From: Vibrio tubiashii
GTDB taxonomy: Bacteria; Pseudomonadota; Gammaproteobacteria; Enterobacterales; Vibrionaceae
Assembly (NCBI GenBank): GCA_000775715.1
Contig: JRWQ01000031.1
Location: forward strand, 1 to 51,243
Length of the DNA stretch: 51,243 nt
Reading direction: 5' to 3'
In this document: positions 43,785 through 51,243 of the stretch, one piece after another
Position numbering within the stretch: the first letter of the stretch is position 1
Layout of the letters: each line of letters starts with the position of its first letter
The notes under the pieces: generated by a model
Databases searched by the model: none
Told to the model about the DNA's origin: nothing
What the model saw: the letters and a program-made list of their open reading frames with translations, nothing else
Position numbers and translations under genes: made by a program

Positions 43785-45188
43785 ATGAGTAAAGGATACG
43801 TTTGGGTCGTTGACGACGACAGCTCCATTCGTTGGGTCATGGAAAAGACCCTATCATCAGCCAATATAAAGTGTGAAAACTTTGCCGATGCTGAAAGCGT
43901 ACTTATGGCTCTTGAACGTGAAACACCAGACGTTCTAGTGTCAGATATTCGCATGCCAGGTATTGATGGTATTGAACTGCTAAAACAAGTTCATGAGCGC
44001 TCTCCAGAACTACCCGTTATCATCATGACGGCACACTCTGACCTTGATGCAGCAGTTAATGCTTACCAGAAAGGTGCATTTGAGTACTTACCAAAACCGT
44101 TCGATGTTGATGAGACGCTCACACTAGTTGAACGGGCCATCACCCACAGCCAAGAACAAAAACAGGAACAAGCTTCTCTGTCGAGCGACAGCTACACTCC
44201 GCCAGAAATCATCGGTGAAGCCCCTGCAATGCAAGAGGTGTTTCGCGCGATTGGACGCCTATCTCGCTCATCCATTTCTGTGCTCATCAATGGTGAGTCG
44301 GGTACGGGTAAAGAACTAGTTGCTCATGCTCTGCATAGACATAGTCCTCGAGCCAATAAGCCATTTATTGCCCTCAATATGGCTGCGATTCCTAAAGATC
44401 TCATTGAGTCAGAACTCTTTGGCCATGAAAAGGGCGCATTTACCGGCGCCAACAACATTCGTCAGGGCAGGTTTGAACAAGCCAATGGGGGGACTCTGTT
44501 TCTCGATGAGATTGGTGATATGCCGCTCGATATTCAAACTCGCTTACTACGCGTCTTAGCCGATGGGCAGTTTTACCGCGTTGGGGGCCACTCACCAATT
44601 AAAGTTGACGTTCGAATCGTTGCTGCGACGCACCAAAACCTAGAAAAGTTAGTACATAAAGGCGACTTTCGTGAAGATTTATTCCACCGCCTGAATGTTA
44701 TTCGCATTCAGATTCCAGCACTCCGCGAGCGTAAACAAGATATTGAAAAACTAACGCTGCACTTCTTAGCTCTTGCTGCTGAAGAACTGGGCGTAGACGT
44801 TAAAACCTTACACTCAGCAACAGTCGAAGTACTAAACCGCCTAGATTGGCCTGGTAACGTTCGTCAGCTTGAAAACATCTGTCGCTGGCTGACTGTGATG
44901 GCGAGCGGGACGGAAGTTCTGCCTGCAGACCTACCTACTGAGTTGCTAGAAGAGAAAGTGCATACAGATACAAACTCTTCAGGTTCATGGCAGCAGCAAT
45001 TGGCAACATGGGCGAAGAGCTCACTATCTCAAGGTGACACCGAACTGCTCTCTTATGCATTACCGGAGTTCGAGCGCATCCTTCTGGAAGCAGCACTAGA
45101 ACACACTAATGGGCATAAACAGGATGCTGCAAAAGTACTAGGTTGGGGACGAAATACTCTTACACGTAAGCTGAAAGAACTATACTGA
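43785..45188 (+). CDS. glnG: Nitrogen regulation response regulator NtrC (GlnG)
   Basis: NtrC activates sigma-54 promoters under nitrogen limitation. Its 467 residues contain a receiver (D54 in VSDIRMPGI), a sigma-54 AAA+ domain with Walker A GESGTGKE (about 168-175), the GAFTGA loop that contacts sigma-54, Walker B GGTLFLDEIGDM, and a C-terminal Fis-type helix-turn-helix (HKQDAAKVLGWGRNTLTRKL). It probably also binds the sites mapped upstream of glnA and ntrB. Confidence 0.98.
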   Translation: MSKGYVWVVDDDSSIRWVMEKTLSSANIKCENFADAESVLMALERETPDVLVSDIRMPGIDGIELLKQVHERSPELPVIIMTAHSDLDAAVNAYQKGAFEYLPKPFDVDETLTLVERAITHSQEQKQEQASLSSDSYTPPEIIGEAPAMQEVFRAIGRLSRSSISVLINGESGTGKELVAHALHRHSPRANKPFIALNMAAIPKDLIESELFGHEKGAFTGANNIRQGRFEQANGGTLFLDEIGDMPLDIQTRLLRVLADGQFYRVGGHSPIKVDVRIVAATHQNLEKLVHKGDFREDLFHRLNVIRIQIPALRERKQDIEKLTLHFLALAAEELGVDVKTLHSATVEVLNRLDWPGNVRQLENICRWLTVMASGTEVLPADLPTELLEEKVHTDTNSSGSWQQQLATWAKSSLSQGDTELLSYALPEFERILLEAALEHTNGHKQDAAKVLGWGRNTLTRKLKELY

Positions 45189-45222
45189 TAGTTAAACATG
45201 TGTCACACCTTAGTTTAGAGCG

Positions 45223-45335
45223 AGGTGATTTAACTAACATCAATTTACTCAGTAGCTTGAATCATAAAGATAAATCACCTAGTTTTAAACGATTGCACTC
45301 GTTCGCATTTCATTTGTTAGTAAAATCCGAGTGCT
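45223..45335. promoter_or_regulatory. Two inverted repeats in the leader of the GGDEF-EAL gene
   Basis: AGGTGATTTA (45223-45232) is the exact complement of TAAATCACCT (45271-45280), and GCACTCG (45295-45301) of CGAGTGC (45328-45334). They lie between the ntrC stop and ATG 45356. They could be operators or an RNA structure. No known riboswitch motif is visible. Confidence 0.35.
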
Positions 45336-45355
45336 GTATCAGCAGAAGAACACGG

Positions 45356-47902
45356 ATGTCAGCGAATACACAAATCACTCTTAGAACTGCCGTTGTACTA
45401 CCTTTTGTGATGATCTTTATCATCACGATTGGTGTAATTGTCGCAGTGCAAAAAAACAGCTACGAGGAGATGGTTGTTGATATCAGTGATAAACAACTCA
45501 CCGCTCTAACCAACAATGTTAATTTAGAACTGCGCAGTTTCCTTGAAGAACCCTTCCAAGCTAGCTTGGCCTTAAGTCACTCCATAGGGTTTAATCGACT
45601 CTATACGCCGGGCGATACGTCTGACATCCAAGATTACCTACTCACTTCATTTCGCAATCTATATAACAGCTTATCTCAACTTGATGTCATCGGCTTTGGT
45701 GGCGAAAGCGCAGAGTACATTGGCTTTCGCAAGGAGCCGAATAAGGGCTACACCCTTATGGTACAAGACGACCGTACCCAAAGTAAGTTAGTCATCTACC
45801 GTGGACAAAAAATCAGTCAAGATATTCGTTCAGTGATTGAAGGCTATGACCCGCGTATACGTCCTTGGTATGCACCTGTAGCCGATAGTTTGACGCCGAT
45901 GTGGTCTTCTATCTACGCCAATGCCGATGAAAGGCAAGAGATCACTTTGTCAGCCCTAACTCCCGTTTTTTACGACGAAGTCTTCCAAGGTGTTGTCGTT
46001 ACAGACATCAAGATCGACACCTTTAACACCTTTCTCAAAGAGCAGCAGCAAAAAACCAATGCGATTATCTATATCGTCGACGCAAAGCAGCGTATGGTTG
46101 CTCACTCAACGGGTGGCCGCATCGTCTCTTGGGGAACGCCGTATAGTAAAAAAGGTGAGCGCCTGCTAGCTACAGAAAGCTCTAATCCGATTATCAAAGC
46201 CAATGCTGAGCACTTCACTGAGCACAACTTCCAACAACAAACTAGTACTCAAAGATACGCCCTCGATATTGACGGAGAGCGCTACTTTAACCACTTCACA
46301 CCATACACAGATCAACATGGTTTGCAGTGGTTTATTGGCGTGGCGATCTCTGAGAATAATCTGTTAGGAAAGCTGCCCGAGAGCCAACGAAACAGTTGGA
46401 TCATTGGCGTTATTGCTAGCTTTTTAGGCATAGGTTTGGGGTTAGTCGCCTTCAATCACATCGTAGCACCAATAACTTCCACGGCTGCGGCAGCGAAACG
46501 CCTTGCCAAGGGTGATTGGGAAAGTCATATGCCTAAGCCGGGTAACATCTACGAGACGGCAATGCTGGTATACGCCTTTACCGAAATGGCCAACAACCTT
46601 AAAGCATCTTTCCGAGCGCTAAGATCACAACTACTCTATGACTCTTTGACTAAGTTATATAGCCGTGAAGGGTTGATTGATACCTGCGACAGACTACCTT
46701 CGCTCAACGGTTCGCTAATGCTAGTTGGCATAAACAAATTCCGCCATATCAATGACAGCCTTGGTCACTATCAAGGCGACCAGTTATTGATAAGCATTTC
46801 TAAACGCCTACGTTCCATTTTCACTGGTGAGCACTACTTAGCCAGAATTGGTGGCGACGAATTTGCTATCTATTTTCCAAACCCAGAATCTGAAGAGACG
46901 ACACAACAGCTCGCGAGCCTAGTTTTAAAAACCTTCGCTGCACCTTTTGTCATTGAACACGAAAGCGTGATGGTAAGAGTTTCAATAGGAGTTGTTGATA
47001 GTGGCCAAGACAACAACATGACGCTATGGCTACGCAATGGCAGTATCGCATTGAGTAATGCTAAGCAAGAGGCGACATCAATAAGCCACTATCGCCCAGA
47101 AATGGCCGATATTTCGAGAAATCGAACCCTGATGCAAGCAAAGATAAAAGATGCCATTGAACACAATGAATTCGTGCCTTTCTATCAACCTCTTGTTGAC
47201 CTTAAAACAGGAGAAGTCATTGGTGCCGAGGCCCTTGCGCGTTGGCTGTCTCCCTCTTCTGGCCTAATCTCACCCATGGATTTCATTCCTATAGCGGAAG
47301 AAAGTGGACTAATTGGTGCGATTGGCGAGCAAATTCTTCTCCAAGCATGTAATGACGCAGTGCAAGGCATTAAACAAGGTAAATGGAACTCATCATTTCA
47401 CATGCACGTGAACTTATCGGTGAATCAACTTTCTCAACCTAACTTTATTTCAACTTTGCAAAAAATTCTGACCGAGTCTACCTTAAAACCAAGTAACCTG
47501 ACCCTAGAGATCACCGAGTCTAGAATCGTTGATAACGACCCAATTACCATTCAAAACATGCAAGCAATTCGCGATCTCGGTGTCCAGATCGCCATTGACG
47601 ATTTTGGTACAGGTTATAGTTCCCTAGCATACTTACATAAACTGCCGTTTAGTTGTCTCAAGATAGATAGAACCTTTGTTAACAAACTCGTGGAAGAAGA
47701 ACTCGATACCTCAATCGTCGCTGCGATCGTTAACATGACACGCGGAATGAAAGTGTCTCTTATCGCCGAGGGGATAGAAACGGATGAGCAAGCTAAGATG
47801 TTGTCCAAGCTCAACTGCCCACTCGGTCAAGGATTCCTCTACAGCCGACCCGTTCCGTTTGAAGAGTGGCCTTCAGATTTGGTAAATATAAACGAGCGTT
47901 GA
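45356..47902 (+). CDS. Membrane GGDEF-EAL c-di-GMP enzyme with dCache sensor
   Basis: This 848-residue protein has membrane helix 1 (about 11-31), a periplasmic dCache-like sensor (about 35-340, with DPRIRPWYAPV), helix 2 (about 347-368) and a HAMP-like region. A GGDEF domain follows (RIGGDEF, 499-503 intact), then an EAL domain (EALARW with E625, LEITES, DDFGTGYSS, AEGIET intact). Both cyclase and phosphodiesterase signatures look complete. No RxxD inhibitory site is obvious at the usual place. It should control motility or biofilm through cyclic di-GMP. The frame is open to 45200, but ATG 45356 precedes the first helix directly. It follows ntrC by 167 nt. Confidence 0.93.
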   Translation: MSANTQITLRTAVVLPFVMIFIITIGVIVAVQKNSYEEMVVDISDKQLTALTNNVNLELRSFLEEPFQASLALSHSIGFNRLYTPGDTSDIQDYLLTSFRNLYNSLSQLDVIGFGGESAEYIGFRKEPNKGYTLMVQDDRTQSKLVIYRGQKISQDIRSVIEGYDPRIRPWYAPVADSLTPMWSSIYANADERQEITLSALTPVFYDEVFQGVVVTDIKIDTFNTFLKEQQQKTNAIIYIVDAKQRMVAHSTGGRIVSWGTPYSKKGERLLATESSNPIIKANAEHFTEHNFQQQTSTQRYALDIDGERYFNHFTPYTDQHGLQWFIGVAISENNLLGKLPESQRNSWIIGVIASFLGIGLGLVAFNHIVAPITSTAAAAKRLAKGDWESHMPKPGNIYETAMLVYAFTEMANNLKASFRALRSQLLYDSLTKLYSREGLIDTCDRLPSLNGSLMLVGINKFRHINDSLGHYQGDQLLISISKRLRSIFTGEHYLARIGGDEFAIYFPNPESEETTQQLASLVLKTFAAPFVIEHESVMVRVSIGVVDSGQDNNMTLWLRNGSIALSNAKQEATSISHYRPEMADISRNRTLMQAKIKDAIEHNEFVPFYQPLVDLKTGEVIGAEALARWLSPSSGLISPMDFIPIAEESGLIGAIGEQILLQACNDAVQGIKQGKWNSSFHMHVNLSVNQLSQPNFISTLQKILTESTLKPSNLTLEITESRIVDNDPITIQNMQAIRDLGVQIAIDDFGTGYSSLAYLHKLPFSCLKIDRTFVNKLVEEELDTSIVAAIVNMTRGMKVSLIAEGIETDEQAKMLSKLNCPLGQGFLYSRPVPFEEWPSDLVNINER

Positions 47903-48249
47903 GCCCTTAAGATAAAGCGGAATACCTATCCTGAAGACAACAAACACAGTCATAAATGAGAGATAGAGCACACCGTTAAGCCGACAATAGTGGCTATTTC
48001 CACGTCAGACTAAAATTTATCCAACAGATTCTGTCTCATAGCACAGGGGATTGCGACAACCACATTTAACAAAATTCGCATACGAATATCACTACCCTGA
48101 TCCATCCACTTGTTGCCATATAAGCATTTGCTTCACCTAGCACGTCATCAACGAACTTTCTTCTCTTTCACAATAAACATATTTAACAATAATTGATCAA
48201 CGAGCCCGTCATCACATTCGTGATATTTATATCGCCAAGGCCTGCCCCG

Positions 48250-48265
48250 TGTGAGCTCAATCAAT
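48250..48265 (+). promoter_or_regulatory. Possible CRP site upstream of ptsG
   Basis: TGTGA-GCTCAA-TCAAT matches the left CRP half fully and the right half in three of five bases. It lies 127 nt before the ptsG start, plausible for a sugar PTS gene. The rest of the 489-nt gap (47903-48391) has no coding sequence that I trust and no clear terminator for the GGDEF-EAL gene. Confidence 0.4.
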
Positions 48266-48314
48266 TTTATCTTTTATTTCACTCTGTAAAGTAAATAAGC
48301 ATTAGAGGTCACTA

Positions 48315-48350
48315 ATGACCCAGTTTTTACGTTTAAAACTAACCGTCTGA
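48315..48350 (+). CDS. Possible 11-residue leader peptide upstream of ptsG
   Basis: ATG 48315 opens MTQFLRLKLTV followed by TGA. AGAGGT (48304-48309) lies five bases upstream, a proper Shine-Dalgarno. The stop codon is within the left arm of a hairpin TCTGAT/ATCAGA (48346-48351 and 48358-48363). The ptsG start comes 41 nt after the stop. The ORF is very short and could be a chance occurrence. Confidence 0.35.
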   Translation: MTQFLRLKLTV

Positions 48351-48391
48351 TTGTTTCATCAGATAAATACAAATTACCGGGGGGTAAATTT

Positions 48392-49780
48392 ATGAACGTT
48401 TTCGGCACTATGCAGAAAATGGGTAAGTCACTAATGCTGCCAGTGGCATGTATGCCAGCAGCGGGTATCTTACTAGGGATTGGTGGTAACGCTGAAGTAG
48501 CGAAGTTCTTACCAGACATTGTTGCACAAATCATGACCGAGGCAGGTCTGGGTGTGTTTGCAAACATGGCATTGCTATTTGCTATCGGTGTAGCACTTGG
48601 CTTCACTAAAAACGACGGTGTTGCAGCACTTGCGGCAGCATTGGGCTACCTAACCATGACTCGCGTACTTGGCGTAGTGGCAGAAGGTACCGACGTTGGC
48701 GTATTCGGTGGTGTTATCATGGGCCTTGTTGCGGCTCAACTGTTTAACAAGTACCACAAAATCAAGCTACCGACATACCTAGGCTTCTTTGGCGGTAAAC
48801 GTTTCGTTCCAATCGTAACGTCTCTAGCTGCGTGTATCATTGCTGGTGTTCTTGCTATTGTTTGGCAACCAATCGGTGCTGGCATCGCGGCATTCTCACA
48901 CTGGGCAGCTTACCAATCACCTGAACTCGCATTCGGCATTTACGGTTTCGTTGAGCGTTCTCTAATTCCATTTGGTCTGCACCACATCTGGAACGCGCCA
49001 TTCTTCTACGAAGTAGGTTCATTCACTACAGCAGCGGGTGAAGTTGTTACTGGTGAAATCCCACGTTACCTTGCTGGTGACCCAACTGCGGGTAACCTAG
49101 CGGGCGGTTACATGTTCAAGATGTTCGGTCTACCTGCTGCATGTTTGGCAATGTACGTAACAGCTAAGCCTGAGAACAAACTAAAAGTGGCTTCTATCCT
49201 AGGTTCTGCGGCACTGACTTCATTCCTAACAGGTATCACTGAGCCAATCGAGTTTGCGTTCCTATTCGTAGCTCCTATCCTATACGTTGCTCACGCTCTG
49301 ATCGCAGCGACTGCGTTCCCAGTGATGATCATGATGGGTATCAAGCACGGTACAACGTTCAGCCACGGTCTATTCGACTTCACGCTACTATTCGGTAACT
49401 CTTCAAACGGCATGATGCTTGTTGCTATGGGCCTAGTTTACGCAGTAATCTACTTCGTTGTTTTCACTACGCTAATCAAAGCACTAGACCTGAAGACTGT
49501 TGGTCGTGAAGAAGAAGACATGGGTGAAATGGCAAATATGGAAACCTCTGAACAAGCTCAGCTGGTACTAGAAGCTTTCGGTGGTAAAGAAAACATTGAG
49601 TCAATCGACGCATGTATCACTCGCCTACGTATGACAGTTAAAGACGAGAAGAAAGTTAACCAAGATCGCTTGAAAGAGCTCGGCGCGACTGCAGTCGTAC
49701 GCCCATCTGAGAACAATCTACAGGCTATCTTTGGTACTCACTCTGAAATCCTTAAAGGTGAGATTGAACCTCTGCTTTAA
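48392..49780 (+). CDS. ptsG: PTS glucose-type transporter EIICB (PtsG)
   Basis: PtsG imports and phosphorylates glucose (or a close relative) using phosphate from EIIA-Glc. The 462 residues contain a membrane IIC domain with about ten helices (PAAGILLGIGG, FGLHHIWNAPFFYEVG, FLTGITEPIEFAFLF) and a C-terminal IIB domain with the phospho-cysteine C408 in DACITRLR. The Glc-family motifs favour glucose over N-acetylglucosamine, but substrate specificity is not proven. GGGGGGT lies just upstream of ATG 48392, an unusual but purine-rich ribosome-binding site. No IIA domain is attached. Confidence 0.93.
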   Translation: MNVFGTMQKMGKSLMLPVACMPAAGILLGIGGNAEVAKFLPDIVAQIMTEAGLGVFANMALLFAIGVALGFTKNDGVAALAAALGYLTMTRVLGVVAEGTDVGVFGGVIMGLVAAQLFNKYHKIKLPTYLGFFGGKRFVPIVTSLAACIIAGVLAIVWQPIGAGIAAFSHWAAYQSPELAFGIYGFVERSLIPFGLHHIWNAPFFYEVGSFTTAAGEVVTGEIPRYLAGDPTAGNLAGGYMFKMFGLPAACLAMYVTAKPENKLKVASILGSAALTSFLTGITEPIEFAFLFVAPILYVAHALIAATAFPVMIMMGIKHGTTFSHGLFDFTLLFGNSSNGMMLVAMGLVYAVIYFVVFTTLIKALDLKTVGREEEDMGEMANMETSEQAQLVLEAFGGKENIESIDACITRLRMTVKDEKKVNQDRLKELGATAVVRPSENNLQAIFGTHSEILKGEIEPLL

Positions 49781-49821
49781 GACCCCTAAAACACCTACAT
49801 CAATGCTCCTGTAGACGTTTT

Positions 49822-49847
49822 ACCCCACTCGCTAGAGTGGGGTTTTT
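49822..49847 (+). terminator. Rho-independent terminator of ptsG
   Basis: ACCCCACTC (49822-49830) pairs with GAGTGGGGT (49835-49843) around GCTA, followed by T's. Confidence 0.93.
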
Positions 49848-49990
49848 CGTTTTGTGTTTTGGCGTTTTCTTCCACGAAGATACAATTCGTCTGCCAAACA
49901 AGCCCTACCCCTTAATTTAACTGCAGTTTCTCTAAACTTATGAGCTAGCTAGGCTAAACTTTATAGCATTGGTTCGCAAAGGAGAGAGTA

Positions 49991-50809
49991 ATGACATTAA
50001 AAATAGGGATCACACTGAGCTCGATATTAATTGTGCTCGCCTCTTTTAACAGCCATTCATGTACGTTAACCATGGGTTACAGAACCAATGAGCGTCCACC
50101 ATTGATTGCCAGTGCCCCTGACAACTCCGGACTATATCTAGACTTTTACCAACTCGTTGCCGAAAAAATGGATTGCCAACTCAAAGTAGTTCGGGGCCCT
50201 AAAAAGAGAATCCTCAAACAACTGCAGGATGGTGAAATAGATTTTTATCCTGGCTTTAGCTTCAACTCAGAACGAGCAAACTACACCTATTTCATCCCTA
50301 ACGGATTTCCTGGAGGTGAAGTCGGCATTTCATTGATAGACTTTCCAATCATTACCAGCCTCGTGCAGCTGGAGGGGTACACCATTTTACAAGCTTTAGG
50401 TGGGCCAGGTTATGCCCGCGATCTCGAGAACATCAAGATCCTGACCTTTCCTGAGATGACAATAGAGCAAGCGATCGATCTACTGCGAAAACGTCGCGGC
50501 GACTTCTACATATACAACCGAGCTTCAATCTATTACTACCTTAAAATAAACCAAGTTGAAGATATCATAGTTCACCCAAATTGCTGCAACGAGGACAAAT
50601 CAGAGCCAATCTACCTTGGTTTTTCTCGTCAATCACCACACTTTGAGGAACAACCCAACTCAAACTACGACGCTGCACTGAAGGTCAATATCGACAACTA
50701 CCCAACGGTGGTAAAGCCAGGCAGTCTTGCCTATAGAATGATGTTAGTGATGGAAGAGATGCGAATCAGCGGCGAAACCGAGCAGCTCTACTACCAATAC
50801 TATTTTTAG
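49991..50809 (+). CDS. Periplasmic solute-binding-like protein, family 3
   Basis: This 272-residue protein has a signal peptide (KIGITLSSILIVLASFNSHS, Cys soon after) and a type 3 extracellular solute-binding fold (GYRTNERPPLIAS, GLYLDFYQLVAEKMDCQLKVV, LQDGEIDFYPGFSFNSER). It carries a double cysteine (PNCCNEDKSE) near 195. No ABC permease or ATPase gene is adjacent, so it may sense rather than transport; the ligand is unknown. GGAGAG lies before ATG 49991. It ends about 60 nt before the terminator that serves the opposite-strand tRNA. Confidence 0.85.
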   Translation: MTLKIGITLSSILIVLASFNSHSCTLTMGYRTNERPPLIASAPDNSGLYLDFYQLVAEKMDCQLKVVRGPKKRILKQLQDGEIDFYPGFSFNSERANYTYFIPNGFPGGEVGISLIDFPIITSLVQLEGYTILQALGGPGYARDLENIKILTFPEMTIEQAIDLLRKRRGDFYIYNRASIYYYLKINQVEDIIVHPNCCNEDKSEPIYLGFSRQSPHFEEQPNSNYDAALKVNIDNYPTVVKPGSLAYRMMLVMEEMRISGETEQLYYQYYF

Positions 50810-50867
50810 CTTTTATGCCAAACGGCATAAATAGGTGATCAGACAATTGCGCAGGAAAAACGAAAAA

Positions 50868-50892
50868 GCCCCAGCATTTCTGCTGGGGCTCA
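50868..50892 (-). terminator. Terminator after tRNA-Ser on the minus strand
   Basis: On the minus strand AGCCCCAGC pairs with GCTGGGGCT around AGAAAT, then TTTTTCG. It lies a few bases past the CCA end of the tRNA gene. Confidence 0.9.
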
Positions 50893-50896
50893 AATA

Positions 50897-50987
50897 GTGG
50901 CGGAGAGATAGGGATTTGAACCCTAGATACGCTATTAACGTATGCCGGTTTTCAAGACCGGTGCTTTCAACCACTCAGCCATCTCTC
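50897..50987 (-). tRNA. serT: tRNA-Ser (anticodon UGA)
   Basis: The minus-strand gene has acceptor GGAGAGA/TCTCTCC, anticodon loop CTTGAAA (UGA), a long class II variable arm (GCATACGTTAATAGCGTATC region), the T-loop GGTTCAAATCC and an encoded CCA. Its 91 nt is normal for serine tRNA. It decodes UCA. The gene symbol follows E. coli usage. Confidence 0.97.
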
Positions 50988-51058
50988 CACAAATTGTCAT
51001 CGTCAGATTAGTACACTGAAGATGTTGTTACACGTCTACACGAGTAACTATATTTAAA

Positions 51059-51176
51059 GCCTGGCGATGTCCTACTCTCACATGGGGAAGCCCCACACTA
51101 CCATCGGCGCTAATTCGTTTCACTTCTGAGTTCGGCATGGAATCAGGTGGGTCCAAATCGCTATGGTCGCCAAGCA
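51059..51176 (-). rRNA. rrf: 5S ribosomal RNA
   Basis: On the minus strand this starts TGCTTGGCGACCATAGCG and ends ACATCGCCAGGC, with the conserved CCGAACTCAGAAGTGAAAC segment. About 118 nt is full length. The window ends 67 nt further, in what should be the 23S-5S spacer; the 23S gene lies beyond the window. No T-tract terminator separates it from tRNA-Ser, 71 nt downstream. Confidence 0.97.
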
Positions 51177-51243
51177 AATTCTTTAATCTGGAAAGCTGCT
51201 TTTTAGTTCTTACACATTCAATCTGTTCTTGCTTTGAGTCCAT

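Noticed and set aside
45223..45335. Cyclic di-GMP riboswitch in the GGDEF-EAL leader
   Set aside because: The leader has inverted repeats but no recognisable GEMM-I or GEMM-II core.
51028..51243. 71-residue open frame on the minus strand at the window end
   Set aside because: It runs through the 5S rRNA gene and the spacer toward 23S, so it is not a protein gene.

Overview
The window looks like a stretch of a Vibrio chromosome (gammaproteobacterium, family Vibrionaceae). The protein sequences have typical Vibrio forms of SpoT, GspE/GspL, OmpR, GlnA and NtrC. Gene neighbourhoods match those I know from V. cholerae and, in part, E. coli: bioH/gntX/nfuA, tex-greB-ompR-envZ, hslR-hslO-pckA, yihY-dtd-yiiD and typA-glnA-ntrB-ntrC. 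I cannot name the species. Nearly all of it is core genome. I see no insertion sequence, prophage, integron or CRISPR array.

Layout. (1) 1-5.5 kb: rpoZ-spoT-trmH-recG on the plus strand (stringent response, tRNA methylation, DNA repair), then about 290 nt of mosaic intergenic repeats. (2) 5.8-9.7 kb: cysQ, nudE, nfuA and gntX on the minus strand, with bioH divergent from gntX. (3) 9.9-17.7 kb: a small uncharacterised gene, tex, a large periplasmic protein built from four retropepsin-like repeats, greB, and ompR and envZ with a strong terminator between them. (4) 17.8-29.0 kb: the complete type II secretion operon gspCDEFGHIJKLMN on the minus strand. (5) 29.2-34.6 kb: hslR-hslO (heat-shock promoter visible), pckA and an AsmA-like gene. 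(6) 34.5-40.0 kb: yiiD, dtd, yihY, a DUF2959 lipoprotein, a P-loop ATPase and typA. (7) 40.2-47.9 kb: the nitrogen control locus glnA - DUF4124 - ntrB - ntrC with sigma-54/NtrC sites, followed by a membrane GGDEF-EAL protein. (8) 48.0-51.2 kb: a glucose-type PTS permease with a possible leader peptide, a solitary periplasmic solute-binding-like protein, tRNA-Ser(UGA), and the 5S end of an rRNA operon running on the minus strand.

Functional themes. SpoT, the omega subunit, NtrBC/glnA, OmpR/EnvZ, the c-di-GMP enzyme and PTS make this region rich in global regulation. The T2SS operon builds the machine that exports folded exoproteins. Its prepilin peptidase gene (gspO/pilD) is not in the window.

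The least conventional items are the 630-residue four-repeat retropepsin-like protein at 12952-14844, which keeps DTGAD active-site motifs only in its first and last repeats; an 11-codon ORF with a good ribosome-binding site and an overlapping hairpin upstream of ptsG; an IscR-like 25-mer just upstream of nfuA; an NtrC site that redefines the ntrB start; and several structured leaders (recG, the 9859 gene, the GGDEF-EAL gene). Sites and structures were found by eye and none has been tested computationally.
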